Positions 49,473 through 57,679 of a stretch of DNA of 64,000 nucleotides are shown here, in pieces. The notes under the pieces are model-generated. The model worked only from the letters and a program-made list of their open reading frames with translations. It was not told the DNA's origin and did not search any database. The DNA is from Amycolatopsis lexingtonensis (GTDB taxonomy: Bacteria; Actinomycetota; Actinomycetes; Mycobacteriales; Pseudonocardiaceae), in NCBI RefSeq assembly GCF_014873755.1, contig NZ_JADBEG010000001.1:3474501-3538500 (forward strand), in the 5' to 3' direction. The position numbers and the translations under genes are program-made. Positions within the stretch are counted from its first letter, which is position 1. Every line of letters begins with the position of its first letter.

Positions 49473-49952
49473 ATGAAAGTCCGAAAAGGACACAAGCGCG
49501 AATACCGCTCCCCCGTCAACCGGCACCGGTACGAGCACCGGACCGCGGGTGAGCGGATCGCCGACCGGGTCACCGCGTCGTTCGGCTCCTGGCCGTTCAT
49601 CGTCGGGCAGAGCGTGATCGTGCTGCTGTGGATCGGGCTCAACCTCGTGGCCTGGGCCGGTGGCTGGGACCCGTACCCGTTCATCCTGCTGAACCTGGTG
49701 TTCTCCACCCAAGCCGCCTACGCGGCCCCGTTGCTGCTGCTGTCGCAGAACCGGCAGGCCGAACGCGACCGGATCGAAGCCGAGCACGACTTCCGCGTCG
49801 ACCAGCTGGCCCTGCAGTACCTGTTCGCCTGGCACCTGGACGCCCACGGCCCCGGCTGCGACTGCGTGCGGAAACTCGGCCCCGCCGTCGACACCGTCCT
49901 CGCCGGGCTGGCCGACGACGTGATCGCGCGCGACGCGACGGCGACCCCCTAG
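49473..49952 (+). CDS. DUF1003 membrane protein
   Basis: A 159-residue protein. ERIADRVTASFGSWPFIVGQSVIV begins the DUF1003 block, with helices at ~40-63 and ~72-95 joined by a short loop (AWAGGWDPYPFILLNLVFSTQAAYAAP). LLLLSQNRQAERDR follows. The C-terminal part is helical, with a Cys pair in GPGCDCVRK (~135). The family is widespread, usually predicted as a two-helix membrane protein, with no proven role. Confidence 0.9.
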   Translation: MKVRKGHKREYRSPVNRHRYEHRTAGERIADRVTASFGSWPFIVGQSVIVLLWIGLNLVAWAGGWDPYPFILLNLVFSTQAAYAAPLLLLSQNRQAERDRIEAEHDFRVDQLALQYLFAWHLDAHGPGCDCVRKLGPAVDTVLAGLADDVIARDATATP

Positions 49953-49963
49953 TCTGTATCGAA

Positions 49964-49999
49964 GTCGGCGTCGGCGTCGGCGTCGGCGTCGGTGTCGGT
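49964..49999 (+). repeat. Hexamer tandem repeat
   Basis: Four copies of GTCGGC followed by two of GTCGGT, directly after the DUF1003 stop codon. It is a simple-sequence run and may vary in copy number. No coding role is apparent. Confidence 0.9.
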
Positions 50000-50027
50000 G
50001 TGGACAGCCGGCGGGTGGTCCGCCGAC

Positions 50028-50080
50028 GTCTTGAATGACTCATTCAGGACCTCGGAGGACCTGAATGAGTCATTCAAGAC
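50028..50080. repeat. Long inverted repeat with 21 bp perfect arms
   Basis: Perfect 21 bp arms at 50028-50048 and 50060-50080 flank an 11 nt loop. Each arm contains TGAATGACTCATTCA or its complement, itself a near-perfect palindrome, so the element is a nested palindrome. It resembles repetitive intergenic elements that I associate with Amycolatopsis genomes. It may act as a bidirectional terminator after the DUF1003 gene, though it has no T-run. Confidence 0.85.
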
Positions 50081-50459
50081 CTTTGACCTGGCGAACACAG
50101 CGGCAGCGCGGCGGGCGAGGCCACCGGTCGCCGAACGGCTCTGAACGATCTCGATACAGGCCCTAGTGTCACGTCATTCTGCTGGGTTTACGTCGTGTTG
50201 GCCGTTCCGGTCGTTGTCGGCGATCGAGCTTTCACCGAATCCCGTTTTCCGGCACGCGACGGCCCGGCGGCGAGGGCAGCGGGCCACCCGTTCGCCGACG
50301 GCCCGAGCGGGCCGGGGCGGGCTATCCTCGGTGGTGTCCGCCCCGGACCTCGGCGGTGCCACCACGAAGTGGCCGAACCGGGCGGAGGGCTGTGATGATC
50401 ACTGCGACACCGGGCGCACCGGGTCACCGGCGAGTGAACGGCACCGCGGAGCCACCCCG
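50081..50459. other. Intergenic region (~380 bp)
   Basis: No gene was recognised. A short frame at 50195-50395 (plus) reads LAVPVVVGDRAFTESRFP at its start, but lacks a family match. The stretch is less biased in codon position than true genes here. It probably contains the promoter of the small gene that follows. Confidence 0.4.
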
Positions 50460-50657
50460 ATGAGGCAGCCGAAGGTGACCCCGCACAGGGAGCCGGACCC
50501 GTTCGCGCTCAGCCCCGAGCAGCGCCGTCGTGGTGCCCGCCTGGTCGCGTCGGCGGCGGACGACGCCGGCGACTGCGCCACGCTGCTCGCCATCCTCGGG
50601 CTGGATCCGGCCGACGGTCTCGCGGCGCCGGCCGACGAGCCCCCCGTCCCGGGCTGA
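50460..50657 (+). CDS. Small acidic hypothetical protein (65 aa)
   Basis: A 65-residue protein from ATG 50460: MRQPKVTPHREPDPFALSPE, then a predicted helix pair (RRRGARLVASAADDAGDCATLLAILGLDP) and a Pro-rich end. It has the form of a small soluble helical protein. Third positions are GC-rich. Function unknown. Confidence 0.6.
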   Translation: MRQPKVTPHREPDPFALSPEQRRRGARLVASAADDAGDCATLLAILGLDPADGLAAPADEPPVPG

Positions 50658-50929
50658 ACCGGCCGCGGCGCGGATCCGGTGGTCACCGCGCGGCGGTGGA
50701 GCTCGGCGATTCCCGCGAGATCGACGGATGCCACGGGTGCGCCTCGGTCGGCTGGTCGTCGCGCCCGGAACGTCGGGCACGGCCGCGGAGTCCTTCTCCG
50801 GCAACAGCGATTCGCCGTTCCCGGATTTGGTCCCCGGCGAAGGGTCTTCGTGCTCTGCCGCGCGGACGCGGCGGAGGACATGCTGGCAGGGGTCGCCGTC
50901 CGGGCGGCGCCGGAGGGCAGGAGTCGGCG

Positions 50930-51748
50930 ATGGCCGAAAAGGCGAAGGCCGCGGTGATCGCCGGGGTGGATGCCTCGGAGGGGTCGCTGCGCGCGGTCCG
51001 GTGGGCGGCGCAGGAAGCGGCCCGGCGCCCCACCGGCCTGCGGTTGCTCCACGCCTGTGTGATCGAGCCGGGCGACGGGTCCGGAGTCCTGCCCGAACAC
51101 GTGACCCGTCGGACGCGCCACGCGGCGAAGATCGCCCGCACCGCGGCACCGGGCCTCGAGGTCGAAATCGACGTGCGGCTCGGGCTCGCGGTCGACCTGC
51201 TGCTCGCCGAGTCGGTGACCGCGCCCTTGCTCGTGCTCGGCTCGCAGCGCCCCGGCGGCCCGCGGGGCGCCCTGGTCGGTTCGGTCGCCCTCCGGGTCGC
51301 CGCGGCCGCGAAGTGCCCGGTGGTCTTCTTCCGCGGCCACGCCGACCCGCGGGGCCCGGTCCTGGTCGGCGTGGACTCCTCACCGGCGAGTGCGGAAGCG
51401 CTGCACTTCGCGGCCGACTGGGCGGCCGCGCGCGGGGTACCGCTGGTCGTGGCGCACGCCGCCCGCAGACGGACACCCAGCATCGAACCCTCCTTCACCG
51501 ACCAGCGGGCCGAGGACCGGCGCAAGCTCGAGGAGCTGGTCGCCGGCTGGGCACGGAAGCACCCCCGGCTCGAGATCACGACGCGGGTCGTCGACGACGG
51601 TGAGCCGGCTCGCGCGCTGATCGGGATCACGCCCGGCGCCCAGCTGATCGTGGTCGGCAGCCGCGGCCGGCTCGCCGGTGCCCTGCCGGGATCGACGGGC
51701 AACGACCTGCTCGCGCACGCCACCTGCCCGGTCGCCGTCGTGCACTGA
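50930..51748 (+). CDS. Universal stress protein, tandem UspA domains (1 of 3)
   Basis: A 272-residue protein with two UspA domains (~5-135 and ~140-272). The second has the ATP-binding pattern VVGSRGRLAGALPGSTGNDLL (G-2x-G-9x-G-S). The first is altered (LGSQRPGGPRGALVGSVAL), so ATP binding may be lost there. Tandem-domain USPs are classic DosR targets in mycobacteria (Rv1996, Rv2623). It is the first of a run of three with a flavodoxin between. The start is chosen at ATG 50930 after a GGCAGGAG site. Confidence 0.93.
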   Translation: MAEKAKAAVIAGVDASEGSLRAVRWAAQEAARRPTGLRLLHACVIEPGDGSGVLPEHVTRRTRHAAKIARTAAPGLEVEIDVRLGLAVDLLLAESVTAPLLVLGSQRPGGPRGALVGSVALRVAAAAKCPVVFFRGHADPRGPVLVGVDSSPASAEALHFAADWAAARGVPLVVAHAARRRTPSIEPSFTDQRAEDRRKLEELVAGWARKHPRLEITTRVVDDGEPARALIGITPGAQLIVVGSRGRLAGALPGSTGNDLLAHATCPVAVVH

Positions 51749-51828
51749 GCGGGTGGCGGAGCCCTTCGCCGGTCCGTCGAGGTCGTTGGCCTCTGCGCAC
51801 GAAGCCGCGGACGCGCGAGGCTGGCACC

Positions 51829-52269
51829 ATGAGAATCCTCGTTGCGGTGGCCACCCGGCACGGCGCCACCCGGGAAATCGCCGAGCACCTCGCCACGTCG
51901 CTCGGCTCCGCGCTGACCGACGCCGGAGTGGCGCCCGAGGTCGAGGTGCGCGACGTCGGGCTCGTCTCTTCGCTCGAGGGCTTCGACGCCGTGGTGCTCG
52001 GCAGCTCCGTGCACCGGGGACAGTGGCTCGACCCGGCCCGGAAGTTCGCGGAGTCCTTTTCGGACGGTCTGCGGTGGCTGCCGGTCTGGCTGTTCTCCCG
52101 CGGTCCGGTGGACGAGCGGGACGAGCCCGCCCGCGAACTCGCCCGGCAGCTGGCGGCCCGCGACCACCGGGTGTTCGACGGGACCGCCGACCGGCCGCTG
52201 ATCCGGGCCTGGGGCCACGAGATCGGCGCGATCCTGGCCGCCGCGGCCGTCGCCGGGAGTGCGTCGTGA
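51829..52269 (+). CDS. Flavodoxin-domain protein
   Basis: A 146-residue protein of the flavodoxin/HemG-like fold. It opens with MRILVAVATRHGATREIAEHLA, with the FMN phosphate loop in ATRHGATREIA, and has VVLGSSVHRGQWLD (~60) at the second FMN loop. It would carry electrons or reduce a quinone with FMN. A near-palindrome GAGGTCGTTGGCCTC lies at 51779-51793, 36 bp before the ATG. The next gene overlaps by GTGA, so the two are co-translated. Confidence 0.9.
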   Translation: MRILVAVATRHGATREIAEHLATSLGSALTDAGVAPEVEVRDVGLVSSLEGFDAVVLGSSVHRGQWLDPARKFAESFSDGLRWLPVWLFSRGPVDERDEPARELARQLAARDHRVFDGTADRPLIRAWGHEIGAILAAAAVAGSAS

Positions 52270-53231
52270 CCACGTCACCGGGGGTCCGGCCGGCACCGCT
52301 CGACGGCCGGCGGGCGGGCCGGGCCATGCACGGCGCCGTCGTCGCCGGGGTCGACGGCTCGTCCTCCGGGCTGCGCGCTGCGGTCTGGGCCGGTGCCGAA
52401 GCGCTCCGGCGAAACCGGCCACTGCGTCTGGTGCAGGTCTACGCGCTGCCGCCGGTGCGCGCGCCGATCGCGGCCGGGGCCGGCGAACAGGTGCGCGCCG
52501 GGCTGGCCGGGTACGCCGAAGGCCGGCTGGCCGAAGCGCGGGCCGCGGTGCTCGCGCGGTCTCCCGGCCTCGACATCACGGTCGCCGCGCGGGAATGGAA
52601 CCCGGTCGCGGCCCTCGTCCAGGAGTCACAGCACGCGGAGCTGGTGGTACTGGGTTCCCACGGCCTCGGCGGGTTCGCCGGGATGCTCGTCGGCTCGACG
52701 GCCGTTTCCGTGGTCGCGCACGCGCACTGCCCGATCGTGGTGGTGCGTGGCCGGCGGCCGCAGGACCCGCCGCCGGACACCGGCCCGGTCATCGTGGGCA
52801 CGGACGGCTCGTCCCACAGCGACGGCGCGCTGGCGTTCGGGTGTGAAGAGGCACGGCTGCGAGGCGTCGGGCTGATCGCGGTGCGCACCTGGAGCGACAT
52901 CGTCGCCGGCGAAGTGCTCCGGGCGCATCCGTTGCAGAACGACCCCGCCGAGATCGAGCACGTCGAGCGCGCCCGGCTCGCCGACCAGGTGCGGCCCTGG
53001 CGGGACAAGTTCCCGGACCTGACGATCGACCTCGAGACCACCCGTGGCCGCCCGGTCCGGACGCTGCTCGAGCGCGCGGAGCACGCGCAGCTGATCGTGG
53101 TCGGCTGCCGGGGCCGCGGTGGCTTCACCGGGATGCTGCTCGGCTCGACCAGCCAGGCGCTGATCGGGCACTCGCCGTGCCCGGTCGCGGTGATCCGGCC
53201 CCGCGACGCGGGAGCCGAGGAGGTCCGATGA
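52266..53231 (+). CDS. Universal stress protein, tandem UspA domains (2 of 3)
   Basis: A 321-residue protein from GTG 52266, which overlaps the flavodoxin stop. Two UspA domains (~22-160 and ~170-315) each carry an intact ATP-loop pattern: LGSHGLGGFAGMLVGSTAVS and VGCRGRGGFTGMLLGSTSQA. Start motifs VAGVDGSSSGL and VGTDGSSHSD are also typical. ATP-binding USPs help cells enter slow growth. Its stop overlaps the next USP by ATGA. Confidence 0.95.
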   Translation: MTTSPGVRPAPLDGRRAGRAMHGAVVAGVDGSSSGLRAAVWAGAEALRRNRPLRLVQVYALPPVRAPIAAGAGEQVRAGLAGYAEGRLAEARAAVLARSPGLDITVAAREWNPVAALVQESQHAELVVLGSHGLGGFAGMLVGSTAVSVVAHAHCPIVVVRGRRPQDPPPDTGPVIVGTDGSSHSDGALAFGCEEARLRGVGLIAVRTWSDIVAGEVLRAHPLQNDPAEIEHVERARLADQVRPWRDKFPDLTIDLETTRGRPVRTLLERAEHAQLIVVGCRGRGGFTGMLLGSTSQALIGHSPCPVAVIRPRDAGAEEVR

Positions 53232-54133
53232 CGGACCGGAACCCCACGATCGTCGTGGGGACCGACGGCTCGGCAGCATCGGCGACGGCCGTGTCGTGGG
53301 CCGCCGAGCTGGCCTCCTCCCGTCATCTCGGCCTCGAGATCGTGCACGGCCTGCCGATCGCCGCGCTCGGTCACGGCGAAGGCTTGCCGGGCATCGATGT
53401 CCTGGTCGACGCGATCCGCCAGGACGGCGAACGCATCGTCGCCGTCGCCCGGAAGCTGGCCGCTTCGGTCGATCCGGACCTGGTGATCACCACGGAGACG
53501 CCGATCGAGGCTCCGGCGCCGCTGCTCGCCGAACGTTCGCGGCGGGCCCGGATGGTCGTCGTCGGCGCGACCGGCTCGAGCGGCCTCGCCGGGATGCTGC
53601 TCGGCACCACCGCGGCCACCCTCGTGAGCCACGCGCACTCCCCGGTGGCGGTGATCCGGGGCCGGCGCGGATCGGCACCCGTCTGGCGGCCGGGGCCGGT
53701 GGTGGCCGGGGTCGACGGGAGCCCGCCGAGCGAGCTGGCGCTCGCCGCGGCGTTCGAGGAGGCCTCGGCACGCGGCGCGCCGCTGGTCGCGGTGCACGCC
53801 TGGAGCGACGTCGCCGACGAAGACTTCTCCGGCACCATCCGGATCATGCCGCGGTGGGCGGCGGTGAAGGACGACGAGGAACGGCTGCTCGCGCAGCGTC
53901 TGGCCGGCTGGCAGGAGAAGTACCCGGACGTCGAGATCCGCCGCGTCCTGCGCCGCGACCGCCCCCGGCACGCTTTGCTGGAAGCCGCGGAGGAGGCCCA
54001 GCTGGTCGTCGTCGGCAGCCGCGGGCGCGGCGGGTTCACCGGGATGCTGCTCGGTTCGACCGGCCAGGCGCTCGTGCGGCACGCCGGCTGCCCGGTGCTC
54101 GTGGTCCGTCCGGAGGACCCGGTCGCGGAGTGA
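53228..54133 (+). CDS. Universal stress protein, tandem UspA domains (3 of 3)
   Basis: A 301-residue protein starting at the ATG that overlaps the previous stop. Both UspA domains carry loops of the ATP-binding type: VGATGSSGLAGMLLGTTAAT and VGSRGRGGFTGMLLGSTGQA. The second half is close to that of the preceding gene (WSDVADEDFSGTIRIMP compared with WSDIVAGEVLRAHPLQ), so the two are recent duplicates. With three USPs and a flavodoxin, the group forms a stress operon. Confidence 0.95.
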   Translation: MTDRNPTIVVGTDGSAASATAVSWAAELASSRHLGLEIVHGLPIAALGHGEGLPGIDVLVDAIRQDGERIVAVARKLAASVDPDLVITTETPIEAPAPLLAERSRRARMVVVGATGSSGLAGMLLGTTAATLVSHAHSPVAVIRGRRGSAPVWRPGPVVAGVDGSPPSELALAAAFEEASARGAPLVAVHAWSDVADEDFSGTIRIMPRWAAVKDDEERLLAQRLAGWQEKYPDVEIRRVLRRDRPRHALLEAAEEAQLVVVGSRGRGGFTGMLLGSTGQALVRHAGCPVLVVRPEDPVAE

Positions 54134-54492
54134 CGCACCGAACCCCGCCGGCTGCCGGGCCGGCCCTCACCCCGCGGGAACGTCCAGGGTGACGCGGCGG
54201 GTGGACCTGCCCGCGGCCGTCGAAGATCCGGTCGGGCGCTTCCCGGGTCTGCGGTGTCTCGAAGGGCTGGGAGAGGAACGAAGAACGTGCTGCATGGCCA
54301 TCCCGGCCCGGACTTCCGCGTGCGGCCCACGGTCCCGGGTGAGGACGGCGGCGTGCGGGGCATGGCGCACCAACGTCGTCACAGTGGAGAAGTGCCCGGC
54401 CTGGTCGAGGTACCCACAGGACAGCCGTGCTTCGCGCGCGCCGGCCGTCGGTCACCGGTGGCCGGGCCCCATGGCCCGCGGGGCGGTGGCGC
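54134..54492. other. Intergenic region with possible coding relic
   Basis: No intact gene lies in these ~360 bp. On the minus strand, 54290-54440 reads LSCGYLDQAGHFSTVTTLVR, then HAPHAAVLTRD, with strongly GC third positions and without a suitable start. This could be the remnant of a gene that once lay downstream of the DUF5994 gene, but I recognise no family. Confidence 0.35.
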
Positions 54493-54966
54493 TCAAGCCG
54501 TCCCGGTGGGCGGGCCGAGGGCGCCGCTGGTGGTCAGGATCAGCACGGCGGAACCCACCGCGTCCGGCGCGGCGGCCGCTTCCAGCGCTCGCTCCGCCGC
54601 GGCCTGGTCGGCGCCGGCCGGGACCACCAGCAGGGTCAACCGGCGGATGCGCGGTCCGATCACGACGATCGTGTGCCGATCCAGGCCGAAGAACCCCGCC
54701 AGCCGGACGAGACCGCTCTCGAGCGCGAGCGTCCGGGGCGCCAGGTCCCACACACCCGGGTTGAAGCCGATCCGGTCCACCGGGCCCGAGTCCGCGGCGA
54801 GCGCGGTCACCAGCGCGCTGAACTCCGCGACCGGCTCCCGCGAGCGTGGCCACCAGCCGCCGTCGAAGCAGCCCTTGACCGCACCCGGCGGTTTCACCCG
54901 CAGCCGCCGCTCGACGGCCGGCGAGCCGACCACGGGCCCCGCCGTGCTCTCCGACAAGAACGTCAT
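54493..54966 (-). CDS. DUF5994-family protein (paralogue 3)
   Basis: A 157-residue protein from ATG 54966, which overlaps the upstream small-gene stop (ATGA). It shows the family motif FDGGWWPRSREP (~34-45) and RRLTLLVVPAGA (~108). Identity to the other two copies appears moderate and concentrated in these motifs, so the duplications are not recent. Function unknown. Confidence 0.85.
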   Translation of the reverse strand: MTFLSESTAGPVVGSPAVERRLRVKPPGAVKGCFDGGWWPRSREPVAEFSALVTALAADSGPVDRIGFNPGVWDLAPRTLALESGLVRLAGFFGLDRHTIVVIGPRIRRLTLLVVPAGADQAAAERALEAAAAPDAVGSAVLILTTSGALGPPTGTA

Positions 54967-55175
54967 TTCCGGACTCGCATCGCGGCGGCGGCTTTTTCCG
55001 GTCCGCCCGAACAGACGCAGCCACGGGTGAACGCGCCCGCCTGCGTCGCCGTGCAGAACCGGCGCGCGATCACGTCGTGCGATTCGGCGGGATGGGGACA
55101 CACCGCGCAGGCGGTCACCAGCGGGTCGGCGATTTCCGCGACGGCGACACCCGATTCGACATCGATCCTCGACAT
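54963..55175 (-). CDS. Small Cys-rich protein (70 aa), possible zinc binder
   Basis: A 70-residue protein from ATG 55175, preceded by AAAGGAG. Cysteines occur as VTACAVCPHP, RRFCTAT and RGCVCSGG, i.e. CxxC...C...CxC, which with His residues could form a zinc site. It overlaps the DUF5994 gene by ATGA, so the two are probably translated together. I recognise the pattern from other actinomycetes but not a function. Confidence 0.75.
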   Translation of the reverse strand: MSRIDVESGVAVAEIADPLVTACAVCPHPAESHDVIARRFCTATQAGAFTRGCVCSGGPEKAAAAMRVRK

Positions 55176-55538
55176 ACCGGATTCTCCTTTTTTCGGATGG
55201 CCGACCACGCGGGCGCGGTCCGCTGATCAGACGAGGAAAGTCGGGACTCGCTGGATATTCCGGCTTCGGATCCCGGCTTCACCGAGTACGCCGGGGTCCG
55301 GGACGATACCGCCATCTTACGCGCCGTGCCGGCCACACCCACGCTCCGGCCCCGGCCGCCGAACGCCCCTCGGAAAAAGGTCACATGACTCTAGGCCGGG
55401 GCCGCGTGGGAAAGCAGAGTCGCTGCATGACCGCGGCCGCGCGACGTCCCGGCGATTTTCCCCGCCCGCCGGGTTTCGAGCGCCACCGTCCACCCCGTTC
55501 CCGGCTGCCGGGCGCGGCCTCCGACCCGAAGGGCCCGT
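55176..55538. promoter_or_regulatory. Divergent control region with candidate stress box
   Basis: These ~360 bp separate the Cys-rich gene (minus) from the glycosyltransferase operon (plus). The sequence AAGGTCACATGACTCTAGGCC at 55377-55397 shares its ends (AAGGTC and CTAGGCC) with the BON-gene upstream site at 34415-34435. No gene was seen here; the frame open across 55385-55538 is the 5' extension of another frame and has poor codon bias. Confidence 0.4.
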
Positions 55539-56663
55539 GTGATCACGTTCGGTCTCCTGAGTACTTATCCGCCCACGCTCTGCGGCCTCGCGTCGTTCAC
55601 GGCCTCACTGCGCGCCGCGTTGCCGCCCGGCGCCGCGGGCGGGGTGGTCCGCGCGGTCGAGTCCGCGGCTCCCGCGGGCGGCCCCGAGGTGGTCGGGGAC
55701 CTGGTCGCCGGCTCGCCGGAGAGCTGCCGCGCGGCGGCGGCCCTGCTCGACCGGGACGACGTCGCGATCGTCCAGCACGAGTACGGCATCTACGGCGGCC
55801 CGGACGGCGAAGACGTCCTGGGCGTCCTGGAACTGCTGCGCGTACCCGCGATCGTCGTGCTGCACACCGTCCTCAGCGCGCCGACACCGCACCAGCGCGC
55901 GGTCCTCGACCGCGTGCTCGCCACCGCGGCCGCGGTCGTGGTGATGAGCGAGACCGCGCGGGCCCGGCTCGTCGCCGGCTACGCCGTCCCCGCCGGCCGG
56001 CTCGTGGTGATCCCGCACGGTGCCCCCGACAACGGCGGCTCGGCGGCGGTGCCGCACCACAGCCAGCACCGCCAGATCCTGACGTGGGGCCTGCTCGGTC
56101 CCGGCAAGGGCATCGAATGGGGCATCGAGGCGATGGCCCTGCTCCCCGCCCAGTGGCCGGAGCCGCGGTACCTGGTGGCCGGCCGCACCCATCCGAAGGT
56201 GCAGGCGCAGCAAGGGGAAAGCTACCGCCGGTCGCTGCAGCTGCGGACCGAGCGGCTCGGCGTGCGGGACCGGGTCCGGTTCGACGCCCGCTACCTCGCC
56301 GCCGCGTCGCTGCGGCGCCTGGTGGCCCACGCGGAAGTGGTCCTCCTGCCCTACGACTCCCGCGACCAGGTCACCTCCGGGGTGCTCATCGAAGCCGTCA
56401 CTTCGCGGACACCAGTCGTGGCGACCCGCTTCCCGCACGCCGTCGAGCTGCTCTCCGGGGGTGCGGGCCTGCTCGTGGACCACCGGGATCCGGCGGCCAT
56501 CGCGCACGCGCTCCAGGAGATCCTCACCGACCGGGCCGCGGCGGGCCGGATGGCCGCGGCCGCCGGGATCGTCGCCGGCAGCCTCGGCTGGGCGTCGGTG
56601 GCCGCGCGGTACAGCCGGCTCGGCGCCGAGCTCGTCTCCGCCCGGCCCCGGGTCGTGGCGTGA
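55539..56663 (+). CDS. Glycosyltransferase, GT4-like
   Basis: A 374-residue GT-B glycosyltransferase from GTG 55539. The N-lobe has STYPPTLCGLASFTASLRAAL (acceptor side) and VAIVQHEYGIYGG (~75). The C-lobe has TWGLLGPGKGIEWGIEAMALL (~182) and the donor-site stretch LLPYDSRDQVTSGVLIEAVTS (~275), where families normally have an E-x7-E motif. Enzymes with this signature transfer mannose or related sugars. It is the first gene of a coupled three-gene unit with a possible alpha-helical-barrel glycosidase and a GH130 protein. Confidence 0.9.
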   Translation: MITFGLLSTYPPTLCGLASFTASLRAALPPGAAGGVVRAVESAAPAGGPEVVGDLVAGSPESCRAAAALLDRDDVAIVQHEYGIYGGPDGEDVLGVLELLRVPAIVVLHTVLSAPTPHQRAVLDRVLATAAAVVVMSETARARLVAGYAVPAGRLVVIPHGAPDNGGSAAVPHHSQHRQILTWGLLGPGKGIEWGIEAMALLPAQWPEPRYLVAGRTHPKVQAQQGESYRRSLQLRTERLGVRDRVRFDARYLAAASLRRLVAHAEVVLLPYDSRDQVTSGVLIEAVTSRTPVVATRFPHAVELLSGGAGLLVDHRDPAAIAHALQEILTDRAAAGRMAAAAGIVAGSLGWASVAARYSRLGAELVSARPRVVA

Positions 56664-57679
56664 TGCTGGACGACCGGCACCTGCTGCGCATGTCCGACGA
56701 CGCCGGCCTCTTCGAGCACGCGTGCGGGGCCATCCCGCGTCGCGAGCACGGGTACTGCCTCGACGACGCCGCTCGCGGCCTGGTGGTGCTGAGCCGCGAG
56801 CAGGACCTGACCCCGCAGCTGGCACGGGTGCAGGAAACGCTGTTCGCCTTCACCGCGCACGCGCACGAACACGGCCGTTTCCGCAACCGGCTCGGCTACG
56901 ACCGCCGCTGGCAGGACGCCCCCGGTCTCGGTGACTGGTGGGGCCGCGCGCTCTGGGGCCTCGGCAGCACGGCGGCGCACGCCGGACGCGCGTGGCTGCG
57001 CGCCGAAGCCCGCCTGCTGTTCGACGCGGGAGCCCGCCGCCGGTCTCCGGACCTGCGCGCGATGGTGTTCGCCGCGCTGGGCGCCGCCGAGGTGCTCACC
57101 CGGTTCCCGGCGGACGAGCCGGCGCGGGCGCTGCTCGGTGCCGCCGTCACGACGATCGGGCCGGTTCCGCCCGGCCGGGACTGGCCGTGGCCCGAGCCCC
57201 GGCTGGAATACGCCAACGCCGCGGTCGCCGAGGTCCTGATCGCCGCCGGCGCGCTGCTGCCCGATCCGGCCGCGCTCGCCGACGGCCTGCGTGCCCTGGA
57301 CTGGCTGGCGGACCGGCAGACCCGCGAGGCCCGGTTGTCGGTGGTGCCCACCGGTGGCTGGACACCGAGCCAGTCGCCGCCCGGATTCGACCAGCAGCCG
57401 ATCGAGGTGGCCGCGCTCGCGGCGGCGTGCGCCCGGGCCCACGCGGTCACCGGCGACGCCCGCTGGACGTCCACTGTGGAGCTGGCCCGCGCCTGGTTCC
57501 TGGGCACCAACGACGCCGGCGTGCCGTTGCTGGACCGGGACACCGGTGGCTGCGGCGACGGGCTCCGCGCCGACGGCGTCAACCGCAACCAGGGCGCGGA
57601 ATCGACGCTGGCGATGCTCGCGACGTTCCAGCTCGCGCGGCCGCGCACCGGCGCGCTGACCGGCGCCGGTACGGCGTGA
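56663..57679 (+). CDS. Alpha-helical barrel glycosidase-like protein
   Basis: A 338-residue protein; ATG 56663 overlaps the previous stop (TGATG), and a GTG lies just before. Aromatic- and acidic-rich helices recur (LGDWWGRALWGLGSTAAHA, PEPRLEYANAAVAEVLI, FDQQPIEVAALAAAC), giving the outline of an (alpha/alpha)6 barrel. I know this protein type as the companion of glycosyltransferase and GH130 genes but not a proven activity. Its place between them points to metabolism of a mannose-containing oligosaccharide. Confidence 0.75.
   Translation: MLDDRHLLRMSDDAGLFEHACGAIPRREHGYCLDDAARGLVVLSREQDLTPQLARVQETLFAFTAHAHEHGRFRNRLGYDRRWQDAPGLGDWWGRALWGLGSTAAHAGRAWLRAEARLLFDAGARRRSPDLRAMVFAALGAAEVLTRFPADEPARALLGAAVTTIGPVPPGRDWPWPEPRLEYANAAVAEVLIAAGALLPDPAALADGLRALDWLADRQTREARLSVVPTGGWTPSQSPPGFDQQPIEVAALAAACARAHAVTGDARWTSTVELARAWFLGTNDAGVPLLDRDTGGCGDGLRADGVNRNQGAESTLAMLATFQLARPRTGALTGAGTA

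Noticed and set aside
50166..50400. Transposase fragment
   Set aside because: A few short frames looked coding-like, but none matched an insertion-sequence family, and no terminal inverted repeats were found.
54036..54455. A 139-codon minus-strand frame between the USP and DUF5994 genes
   Set aside because: It overlaps the end of the USP gene, has poor codon bias and no motif. A different frame there looks more like a relic but is too short to call.
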